Assembly: GCA_029565535.1 (NCBI GenBank)
Contig: JAKQNZ010000091.1
Location: 1 to 44,737 of the forward strand
Length of the DNA stretch: 44,737 nucleotides
Reading direction: 5' to 3'
Source of the DNA: Candidatus Cloacimonadota bacterium
GTDB lineage: Bacteria > Cloacimonadota > Cloacimonadia > Cloacimonadales > Cloacimonadaceae
The notes below the pieces were generated by a model. That model was not told the origin of the DNA and ran no database searches. It saw only the letters and a list, made by a program, of their open reading frames with translations. Position 1 is the first letter of the stretch. Each line of letters starts with the position of its first letter. The translations under genes and the position numbers were made by a program. Below are positions 8,524 through 15,862 of the stretch, piece by piece.

Positions 8524-9269
8524 TCTTTAAATCCGGTTACCTCTCCGCCCGGGATTTCCTTTATCTTGCCGCCATCGTTTATGTCGCGGCACATACCCGG
8601 CTCAATCTCTGCGCTGTCGGTGTAACCACGCTGCTCCCAAAAACCGGGTACATAGTAGTCCATCAATTCTATCTTCACAACACTCTTGGCGGATTTATAG
8701 CCCCAAAGATATGGTATGAAGGCGCGCACTGGACCGCCATAGTCCTCCGTCAGATACTCACCGTCGAAGCTATGCGCCAAAAGGGATTTTTCTTTCAGGG
8801 CAATCTCAACCGGTATGGAAGTGTCGTAAACCTCGCCGACGCTCCAGAACCGAACGAATTTACAGGATGGCTTGATGCCCACTTCTTTCAGCAACACCGA
8901 GAGCGCTACGCCTTTCCAGAGACCGCCCACTGACCAACGTGTGACGCTGGTAAGGCGTCCCTGCACTTCGCTTTGAGCCAGCTCATTCAATTCATTCCAG
9001 CTAAAGCTGCGCGGTTTGGAGCAGCTTCCGCTGATCTCTATCGTCCATTTTTCCCGGTTCAGAGCCCCAGGATGCCCTTCCGCCCAAAAGATGGGAGTTT
9101 TCAGTTCGGCAAGTTTGTGCATTTTTTTATCCTTGGTTTTAAGTGAATCTTCTGCGTTTGCAGCTTCGAAGGTCTGAGCCGCACTACAATAGCGGGGTAA
9201 GACAAGAAATACCAGACATAGTAAAACGAGCAAGGCAGCGGCATAAATGTATCTCATGTATACTCGCAT
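8520..9269 (-). CDS. Sulfite-oxidase-fold (molybdopterin-binding domain) protein lacking the Mo-ligand cysteine
   Basis: The 249-residue protein carries one N-terminal membrane helix or signal anchor (MRYIYAAALLVLLCLVFLVL), so the domain should face the periplasm. The rest is an oxidoreductase molybdopterin-binding domain: SGSCSKPRSFSWNELN, VTRWSVGGLWKGVALSVLLKEVG, DYGGPVRAFIPYLWGYKSAKSV and GFWEQRGY all fit the MsrP/SuoX-like fold. In active relatives the motif reads C-V-T-R-W-S and the Cys binds molybdenum. Here the residue is Ser108 (codon at 8946-8948, AGC, one change from TGC). It may be a degenerate or non-redox member. The gene starts three bases after nnr; the second ATG five codons in is an alternative start. 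Confidence 0.82.
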   Translation of the reverse strand: MRVYMRYIYAAALLVLLCLVFLVLPRYCSAAQTFEAANAEDSLKTKDKKMHKLAELKTPIFWAEGHPGALNREKWTIEISGSCSKPRSFSWNELNELAQSEVQGRLTSVTRWSVGGLWKGVALSVLLKEVGIKPSCKFVRFWSVGEVYDTSIPVEIALKEKSLLAHSFDGEYLTEDYGGPVRAFIPYLWGYKSAKSVVKIELMDYYVPGFWEQRGYTDSAEIEPGMCRDINDGGKIKEIPGGEVTGFKE

Positions 9270-9272
9270 GCC

Positions 9273-10793
9273 CTAAACATCTTTAATGAACAGGTTTTCG
9301 ATGATATCCGAAGGCAGAATGGAAGGTGGATATCGCTTCCTGGCCAGAAACTCGGCGGTCTTTCCCATCAAAAAACTGGCATTGATGGCGGCAAGCCCCA
9401 GTTCCATTCCCTGAGCTGCAAAGGAGGCAATAATCCCCGAAAGCACGTCCCCGCTGCCACCCGTGGCCAGTCCGTCGTTCCCGGCCGTATTGATCAGCAG
9501 CCGTTCTCCATCGCTGAAAATGCTGGTATCGCTTTTTAGCAGGATTTTCGCTCTGGTTTTGCCGGTGAAGCTTTGCAGACAGCCTAGAACATCATTTCTC
9601 AGAGCTTCCCTCTCCAGCTTTGCCAAAGCACAGAATTCACCCCAGTGGGGTGTCAGTAGAATATTCGGTTTTTCCAGTTCATTGACCAGTTTGTTGTCTG
9701 TTGCGATCAGCCGGATTGCATCCGCATCCACCACGGTTGGTACTTTCGAATGCATAAGAACTGACTTTAACACAGTGTGAGCATAAGCGTCCAAGCCCAG
9801 GCCTGGACCGATAACAATGCTATCTGCCCACTCCGCAATCAAAGCCAGGAAATCTCCGTTCACAGCTTCGCTGTCCTCATCCTCAACAATGGGAATAAAC
9901 ATGATTTCTGGCGGAAGATGCAGGTAATACTGCTGAACATCCATCCGGCTATGCAGCCTTACCAGACCAGCACCTGCTCTCAAAGCAGCCTTGGAACTCA
10001 TGATCACCGAACCTGTAAAGCCCAGCGAACCTCCGATAACCGCCACGTGCCCATAATTGCCCTTGTGGGCATTGTAAAAGCGTTTGGGGCGACAGTAGTT
10101 TTCCTTGTCTATCAGCAGCGCAGCCTGCACATCGTCGTTAAAGCTGGTTGGTACCCCCAAAGGAATAGTGGCCAGTTTTCCGCAGAAGTGTTTGGCAGGC
10201 CCCAATAGCATGCCTATCTTGAGAGCATGGATAGCAAGTGTGCAATCTGCTTTAAAGGCTTGCTCAGAGCATCCGGTCGCGGCATTCAAGCCGGAAGGCA
10301 CATCGACGGCGATCATTTTAGCCGGCATTTCGCAAAGCAGCGAGAAGAGCTTTTTATGATACCCGCTCAGTTCGCCTTTGAAGCCTATTCCAAAGATAGC
10401 ATCGATGATCATGCTGCAGGAAAAGAGATTATCCTCCAGCCAGTCAATGCTTTCTTCTGATGTTGCCCTGAAGGTGGGAATCTTCAGTTTTTGGCAAATT
10501 TCATAGTTTTCTTTGGCTTCTGGCGTGAAGCTACCCTCGTGCACACATACCAAAGCAACGCTAAATCCATAGTGATCCAGCCAGCGGGCAATCACGAAGC
10601 CGTCGCCGCTATTGTTGCCAGCGCCGTGCAGAATTGCGATCCGGGCATTAAGATGTTCGGAGAACTGGTCTCTTATATAATCTGCGCAACCCTTTCCGGC
10701 GATTTCCATCAAAACCCGGGAAGGAATTCCCAATTCATTAATCGCTCGTTCATCCACGCGTTTCATCTGTTCAGGGCTCAGGACGTAGCTCAT
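9273..10793 (-). CDS. nnr: Bifunctional NAD(P)HX epimerase / ADP-dependent NAD(P)HX dehydratase
   Basis: The 506-residue repair enzyme converts damaged hydrated NAD(P)H back to NAD(P)H in the cytoplasm. The N-terminal YjeF_N epimerase domain (about 1-215) starts MSYVLSPEQMKRVDERAI and contains AILHGAGNNSGDGFVIAR and the IIDAIFGIGFKG segment. The C-terminal ribokinase-like dehydratase domain (about 230-506) has the GHVAVIGGSLGFTGSVIMSS opening, DADAIRLI, LTPHWGEF and the NDGLATGGSGDVLSGIIASF nucleotide-binding motif. The length is normal for the fused form. Its ATG overlaps the stop of the histidine kinase by one base (TAATG), which indicates coupling. Confidence 0.96.
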   Translation of the reverse strand: MSYVLSPEQMKRVDERAINELGIPSRVLMEIAGKGCADYIRDQFSEHLNARIAILHGAGNNSGDGFVIARWLDHYGFSVALVCVHEGSFTPEAKENYEICQKLKIPTFRATSEESIDWLEDNLFSCSMIIDAIFGIGFKGELSGYHKKLFSLLCEMPAKMIAVDVPSGLNAATGCSEQAFKADCTLAIHALKIGMLLGPAKHFCGKLATIPLGVPTSFNDDVQAALLIDKENYCRPKRFYNAHKGNYGHVAVIGGSLGFTGSVIMSSKAALRAGAGLVRLHSRMDVQQYYLHLPPEIMFIPIVEDEDSEAVNGDFLALIAEWADSIVIGPGLGLDAYAHTVLKSVLMHSKVPTVVDADAIRLIATDNKLVNELEKPNILLTPHWGEFCALAKLEREALRNDVLGCLQSFTGKTRAKILLKSDTSIFSDGERLLINTAGNDGLATGGSGDVLSGIIASFAAQGMELGLAAINASFLMGKTAEFLARKRYPPSILPSDIIENLFIKDV

Positions 10794-12346
10794 TATCTCT
10801 CCCTGTTGTGCTTCTGAGTAGGCAGCTTGATCTCAAAGGTGGTGCCTTCGCCGAGAGTGGATTGCAGCACCTTGATATGGCCATTATGATATTCTTCGAT
10901 GATGCGTTTGGCCAGGCTGAGACCCAAACCCCAGCCTCGGGTTTTGGTGGTAACTCCTGGCTCAAAGATGCGTTTCCACTGGCCGCGGGGAATGCCTTTG
11001 CCTTCGTCGCGGATGTGGATGTAGATCCAGGGTTGCTTCAAAGTGGCGGTAACAATGATACTGCCTCCTTTTTTACTCATGGCATCCACGCAGTTTTTGA
11101 TCAGGTTTTCCAGAGTCCATTTGAAGAGCTCCATATCCAGCAGTACCTTGATGCCTTCCACTTTGCTGATCAGATGGATGTCGATCCGGTTTCCCAAGTG
11201 TGGCATGCGATGTGAAAAGTAATCCACTATCCCGCTCAGAATCTGATGCAGATCCTGCGGTTCCAGCTTCGTCATACTTCCCACTTTGCCAAAGCGGGAG
11301 GCGATGTTTTTCAGATGATTCAGGTCGGCTGTCATGTGCTGCACGATCTGTTCCACGTCGCGTTGTTGTCCATTGGGAGGCGCTTCTTTCAGATAGTCCA
11401 GCCAGCCCATCAAGGAAGTGATGGGGGTTCCGAACTGATGTGCGGTTTCCTTTGCCAGCCCAATCCAGAGCGTGTCCTTTTCGGTACGACGCAACAGAAA
11501 GAGTCCATAAGCTCCAAAAAAGATCACCATAGTGGCCAGAAACAGCTCCAGCAGCACGATATAGCGAATATGCGACAGAGACTTGGGAGTTGAGAAATAG
11601 ATATAGCCCAGGCTATCTGCCTGGTTAGAAAGCGGAATTTCATCCATCACTCCGATCAGTCTTGCCAGTTCTTGCTGTTCTTCGGTGGAAATCTGGTAAT
11701 AGCTTACGTTTTCCGGAACTCCGGCATTACGCCAGAACAGCGGCTGTTTATAGCGGTCGGTAACGATGATCGAGGTATCCACGTTTTTTACGAACTGCTC
11801 GAAAGATATCGGTTTGCCATAGAAGGCATAACCGGTTATCTCCCCATCGTCCATCAGCGGAGTTTGCACCATCTGCTTCATCAGATTATCCAGCTTGTTG
11901 CGGCTGCGAACCGAAAGCTCGTAAAACAGGGAATCGGTGGGGACGCCCACGTTTTTCCACATCTGGGGTTGGTAATTGGCGTCGGTGATAATAATCGCGA
12001 TGGGATTCTGGGGCATGAATTCCGTGCTGATGTAATCCCACAGATTTTGTTTAAAATCGCGGGAAGCAGTGAACTGCAAATATTTCGAACTGATCTCGGT
12101 AAGTAGCTGGGCATTGCGTTCCGCCGCCCGCAGATAGCTATCGGTATAGGCTATGTATTGAGCAAAGATGCGGGGTACGAATTCCTGTTCACTCCTGGCT
12201 TTCTTGATCAGAACCTGGATGTAAAAGGCAAAAAACACGAAGATCAGCAGGCTTCCGGTGATAAAAACGAGTCTGATCCGGTTAAAGACGTTAGCGTTTT
12301 TTTGCTTTTTCCCAGTGGGAATCGAGTTCGGCAAGACTTGCTTCAT
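10793..12346 (-). CDS. Sensor histidine kinase with duplicated periplasmic sensor segment
   Basis: The 517-residue inner-membrane sensor has two membrane helices (about 24-46 and 259-286) enclosing a periplasmic domain. The domain holds two similar copies of about 65 residues: IIITDANYQPQMWKNVGVP at 118-136 and IIVTDRYKQPLFWRNAGVP at 193-211. After the second helix come an H-box around His303 (TAHQFGTPITSLMGWLDYLK), an N-box (LENLIKNCVDAM) and G-boxes (DEGKGIPRGQW, TRGWGLGLSLAKRIIEEYHNG). No response regulator lies next to it, so its partner is elsewhere. A GGAGAGG Shine-Dalgarno sequence supports the start, which overlaps the end of mazG by 56 bases. The signal sensed is unknown. Confidence 0.93.
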   Translation of the reverse strand: MKQVLPNSIPTGKKQKNANVFNRIRLVFITGSLLIFVFFAFYIQVLIKKARSEQEFVPRIFAQYIAYTDSYLRAAERNAQLLTEISSKYLQFTASRDFKQNLWDYISTEFMPQNPIAIIITDANYQPQMWKNVGVPTDSLFYELSVRSRNKLDNLMKQMVQTPLMDDGEITGYAFYGKPISFEQFVKNVDTSIIVTDRYKQPLFWRNAGVPENVSYYQISTEEQQELARLIGVMDEIPLSNQADSLGYIYFSTPKSLSHIRYIVLLELFLATMVIFFGAYGLFLLRRTEKDTLWIGLAKETAHQFGTPITSLMGWLDYLKEAPPNGQQRDVEQIVQHMTADLNHLKNIASRFGKVGSMTKLEPQDLHQILSGIVDYFSHRMPHLGNRIDIHLISKVEGIKVLLDMELFKWTLENLIKNCVDAMSKKGGSIIVTATLKQPWIYIHIRDEGKGIPRGQWKRIFEPGVTTKTRGWGLGLSLAKRIIEEYHNGHIKVLQSTLGEGTTFEIKLPTQKHNRER

Positions 12347-13058
12347 GGATATCCTCTCCGGATTTGTGATAATGGTCTTCGATACTGTGAAAGCGCCTGG
12401 TAAATTTGCGCGTGCAGTCTTTCAGAGCCGCTTCAGCATCGATGCCAAGTTTGCGGGACAGATTTACCAAAGTAAAGATCATATCCCCCAGCTCTTCTTT
12501 TATCAACTCCTGGTCGTTCGAGGCCAGAGCTTCGTCCAATTCTTCACGCTCTTCTTCCAGCTTGTCCAGGATTGGCTTCAGGTCTGGCCAATCAAAGCCC
12601 ACTGAGGCGGCTTTTTCCTGGGTACGCTGAGCCTGAATCAAGGCCGGTAATGCTCTGGGAATGCCATCCAACACAGATTTGCGCTCAATTTTCTCTTTCT
12701 TTTTGATCCTTTCCCAATTCATCTTTACCGCATCTGCGTCGCTTAACGAAAGGTCGCCAAACACATGGGGATGTCTGCGAATCAGCTTGCTGTTTATTTT
12801 CTCCAGCACATTCTCAATATCCCAGATACCCTCTTCAGAGGATATCTGCGCCTGAAACACGATATGCAACAACAAATCGCCAAGCTCCTCCTGCAGGGAA
12901 TCCATATCCTTGTCCTCAATGGCTTCCACGGCTTCGTAGAGCTCTTCGATGAAGTTTGGCACCAGGGATTCCCGAGTCTGCTTTATATCCCAGGGACAAC
13001 CGTTTTCTCTGTTGCGCAGGTCGGCGACTACCTTCACAAGTTGTTCAAAATTACGCAA
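12291..13058 (-). CDS. mazG: Nucleoside triphosphate pyrophosphohydrolase MazG
   Basis: The protein of about 255 residues hydrolyses NTPs to NMP and pyrophosphate, acting as a housecleaning enzyme. Two MazG domains are visible. The first contains ENGCPWDIKQTRESL and the metal-binding pattern EELYEAVEAIED with EELGDLLLHIVFQAQ; the second contains LEEEREELDEAL with EELGDMIFTLVNLSRKLG. I place the start at the TTG at 13058, where a GGAGAA Shine-Dalgarno sequence sits seven bases upstream and TTGCGTAA overlaps the ligase stop. A TTG 16 codons further upstream (13106) is open but less likely. The gene is the third in a tightly packed operon with polysaccharide genes before it. Confidence 0.95.
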   Translation of the reverse strand: MRNFEQLVKVVADLRNRENGCPWDIKQTRESLVPNFIEELYEAVEAIEDKDMDSLQEELGDLLLHIVFQAQISSEEGIWDIENVLEKINSKLIRRHPHVFGDLSLSDADAVKMNWERIKKKEKIERKSVLDGIPRALPALIQAQRTQEKAASVGFDWPDLKPILDKLEEEREELDEALASNDQELIKEELGDMIFTLVNLSRKLGIDAEAALKDCTRKFTRRFHSIEDHYHKSGEDIHEASLAELDSHWEKAKKR

Positions 13059-14334
13059 GTTCTTTTCTCCAGTTAACTGGATTGGCAATGCGGTCATAGA
13101 GCGCAAACATAATCCAGATATGATGATTCCATTTTATCGAGCTAGGCATGCTGGCGGCTGGAATAAACATAAGTAAACTAACCAGATGCATCAGATAATA
13201 GTATTTGGTTTGCACATTTGTAGATTGCCTGTAAGCCAGATAGAGCCAATACAGCCAACGACCATACAAAAACAAAAAAAACAAAAGAAAAACCAAGCCA
13301 AAATTACCCATAAGTTCCAGGAAATAATTGTGTGGATTGATAATCCCGGCAGTTCGATACAGCCTGTCCGTATCCATGTGCCGTTCAAAGTTTCCTGCTC
13401 CCACTCCGAAAAAATGGCTGCTTTCCAGGATTTCCAGGCTTTCCGTGATTAGCTGACGTCTGATCTGCATACTGCTGAGCCGGGAAGATACCTGCTCGGA
13501 AGAGAGGCTTACGATTTCCCGCCTGGCGATGGCAATGCCCAGACGCATGAAGGGCCCGGCAAAAAAGAAAAGCGCAGAACCCAGCAATGCAACCAGCAAA
13601 ATCGACAGCAAGCGGCTTTTCCAACTGGCATGCCAGACAGCCAACCAGACAAGCATGGCTGCCACGGCCAGCAACGCAATCCGTGCTCCTTGCAAAGTGA
13701 CAATCAACAGACAAGCCAGAGAGAGCAATTGAGAAAACACACGCGTCAGTTTCCCAGGCAGAACCTTGGGCAAGAAAATAAGATAAGGCAATAGCGGTAA
13801 AATGAAGGCCGCCAGCAGGTTTTCCCCATAAAAGGGGCCAGTAGGAACGAAGGAATCCTTGCCATATAGCTTGGAAACCGGCAGATGCTGCTTCGTGGTT
13901 ATCTCCCACAAGGCGGTCAGCAGGTAGGCGATTAACACCAGAGTAAACAGGTAATGTATCTTGTGGCGGATGGCCTGATCCCGGAATAACGCACTGAACA
14001 TTATAAAGATCAGAGCGTTGCGCAGCAGCAGCGTAGTATAATAATGCGTTTCGGGCTTGTTTATCGCCCAGAAATAGCTAATCGCAGCATAGGCGGCCAA
14101 ACTAGTCAGATAGAGAACCGAAGGGGTGTTTACCTCATCCAGAATGCTCTGCCGGGGAAACGCCAGAACAAAAACCAGACACAGCGCAGTAGCTCCCAAA
14201 AAGGCATAGGTATTCAGGCTGTAGCTGATGGTGTAAAACTCCAGCAGCGCATACAGCAGCATACATAGAATCAGCAGGCTTTTTGCGCTTAGTCTGCTGG
14301 AAAAGGGATTGAAAACAAGCTCACCTTGGCTCAT
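13051..14334 (-). CDS. O-antigen ligase / Wzy-like polymerase family membrane protein
   Basis: The 427-residue protein has roughly ten to twelve hydrophobic helices. The Wzy_C signature region (about 275-330) includes the SSHFFGVGAGNFERHMDTDR segment and PHNYFLELMGNFGLVFLLFF, the loop with His that in WaaL and Wzy proteins takes part in transfer of undecaprenyl-linked glycan. Proteins of this family either polymerise repeat units or ligate glycan to lipid or protein; sequence alone does not decide. Its ATG overlaps the stop of the upstream Wzz-type gene (ATGA), which favours a role in polysaccharide assembly together. Confidence 0.9.
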   Translation of the reverse strand: MSQGELVFNPFSSRLSAKSLLILCMLLYALLEFYTISYSLNTYAFLGATALCLVFVLAFPRQSILDEVNTPSVLYLTSLAAYAAISYFWAINKPETHYYTTLLLRNALIFIMFSALFRDQAIRHKIHYLFTLVLIAYLLTALWEITTKQHLPVSKLYGKDSFVPTGPFYGENLLAAFILPLLPYLIFLPKVLPGKLTRVFSQLLSLACLLIVTLQGARIALLAVAAMLVWLAVWHASWKSRLLSILLVALLGSALFFFAGPFMRLGIAIARREIVSLSSEQVSSRLSSMQIRRQLITESLEILESSHFFGVGAGNFERHMDTDRLYRTAGIINPHNYFLELMGNFGLVFLLFFLFLYGRWLYWLYLAYRQSTNVQTKYYYLMHLVSLLMFIPAASMPSSIKWNHHIWIMFALYDRIANPVNWRKELA

Positions 14335-15509
14335 CCCCTGCCCTTGAGTGCTGCCACTATCTCATCCAGCTTGGCCTTGTTTTGCCGGAACAGCCCTTCC
14401 CAAATCAGAACCACCACACAGCTTAACATAAAGACTGCCAGAGTGGTAAAAACGACTATCAAAGCACGTTTGGGACGGGATCGCATCCCAGCCAACTGGG
14501 GCTGATCGTAAACCTCGAAAGTGGGAAGGTCTTTCAGTTCCTCCAGCTTGGCCAGCTCGAACTGAGGATACAGGTACTCCAGCACCTTTTTCTTGATTTC
14601 GGCGTTGATCATGAGCTGGGCATAGCGCATACTGAGATCGGGAATCTTGTCTATCTGGATGATATACTTGGGATTTATTCCCTGCTTTCCACCTTCCAGG
14701 GACTTTATCTGCTGCTGAAGCAGGTCAATTTTGTAGGCAGATTTTTTAAGGATGGGCGAGTCGGCACCATACTGGGTTTTTTCCAACTCATATTCCATCT
14801 GGGCTTTGATCAATTCCGAAGCGCTATTGCTGTAAAGGTTTACCAGCGATTGAGTTTGCTCGTCGATGGCGATGGACTGGTTGCTGGCCTGAAAATCGCG
14901 CATTGCCAGAGCCAGGGAATCAACCTCAAGCATGGTTTTATTTACCTGTTTTTGCAGAAATTCCCGTTTTTGCCGGCCTTTGCTCATGCGGTTTTGCAGG
15001 TTGAATTTTTCCAGATAGTCCAGATAGTAGCGGGCAATATCACGCGATAGAACCTTGCTTTTGGTTTCCACCCGAAGGATAACGAGACCGTTTTCCTCGT
15101 CCAAAGCCAGGTTTACAGTTTCGGCCAGTAAAGCTCTGATCGCCAGGGCCATCGCTTTGCTGCTATCGGCTTCACTGATTTTGTAATAAGGGATCAGATT
15201 GAATCTACGCACCACTTCCTCGCGGAATTCACGGCGCTTCATAATGTTTATAAAATCCTTGCTAAGTTCCGAAGCGGGAGTGCTGATCAAACCTCCCCCC
15301 ACCATTTCAAGCAAACTGGAACCGAAACCACCCAAAGCGTCGCTTTCCGAAACGGGTTTTAAAGTGGCTACCGATTCCCAATACTGGGGGGCAAGCAGCG
15401 CATAAATAACCGATCCGGCAACAGCTAAAAAGCAGAGCACGATTATCAAAATCCGGTGTTTCGCCAATACCAGAACCAAGTCCAGAATCCCCATCTCTTT
15501 ATTTGTCAT
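14331..15509 (-). CDS. Wzz/GNVR-type polysaccharide chain-length or export protein
   Basis: The 392-residue inner-membrane protein has the classical layout: a first helix (about 14-35, HRILIIVLCFLAVAGSVIYA), then LAPQYWESVATLKP. A long coiled-coil periplasmic part follows (about 170-290, KREFLQKQVNKTMLEVDSLA), then the proline-rich PRPKRALIVV-like start of the second helix (here RSRPKRALIVVFTTLAVFML, about 345-372) with a short cytoplasmic end. There is no C-terminal Walker kinase, so it is not a fused tyrosine kinase. It heads the operon running to the EamA gene; 350 bases of mostly repeat DNA lie upstream. Confidence 0.92.
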   Translation of the reverse strand: MTNKEMGILDLVLVLAKHRILIIVLCFLAVAGSVIYALLAPQYWESVATLKPVSESDALGGFGSSLLEMVGGGLISTPASELSKDFINIMKRREFREEVVRRFNLIPYYKISEADSSKAMALAIRALLAETVNLALDEENGLVILRVETKSKVLSRDIARYYLDYLEKFNLQNRMSKGRQKREFLQKQVNKTMLEVDSLALAMRDFQASNQSIAIDEQTQSLVNLYSNSASELIKAQMEYELEKTQYGADSPILKKSAYKIDLLQQQIKSLEGGKQGINPKYIIQIDKIPDLSMRYAQLMINAEIKKKVLEYLYPQFELAKLEELKDLPTFEVYDQPQLAGMRSRPKRALIVVFTTLAVFMLSCVVVLIWEGLFRQNKAKLDEIVAALKGRG

Positions 15510-15710
15510 ATTGCTTTCCAGAGGCTCACCGCTTTCCAGTTCGATTCCGGTAAACCATACTTAGATTTTGTCTTGGGCAGTTTACTTAAAGGCAGGGATT
15601 TGTCAATCACAATTTTTCCCGTTAGAATTACCACGGCCTGCTTATCCCAAAACCTATGTCAGTTCGTTTGATAATCCCACTCTCAACAAGCTGAGCCCTG
15701 CGGGGCGATT

Positions 15711-15828
15711 AACTTCTGCTCTGCCGCAACTGAAATTGCTGTTAAGGCTTAGCCGATCCCATCCATTACCCATCTTATAAACACAGGGTAAGTATAGGAT
15801 GGGAGTGGGTTTGAAGTCTTGGAGTGCT
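15711..15828 (-). repeat. Dispersed hairpin repeat, copy 2
   Basis: The 35-bp palindromic core lies at 15769-15803 (arms CCCATCTTATA and TATAGGATGGG). On minus it is preceded by CTCCAAGACTTCAAACCCA and followed by GATCGGCTAAGCC and a diverged GTTGCGGCAGAGCAGAAG module. A short tandem of GGAGTGCT (15821-15841) abuts it. The repeat fills much of the 15510-15862 gap, in which I see no gene. Confidence 0.85.
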
Positions 15829-15862
15829 GGAGTGCTGGAGTCGGTGGCAAAACCTAACAATG

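Noticed and set aside
15821-15841. GGAGTGCT tandem considered as a CRISPR-like or iteron array
   Set aside because: Fewer than three 8-base units without spacers; it is a short local duplication at the edge of a hairpin repeat.
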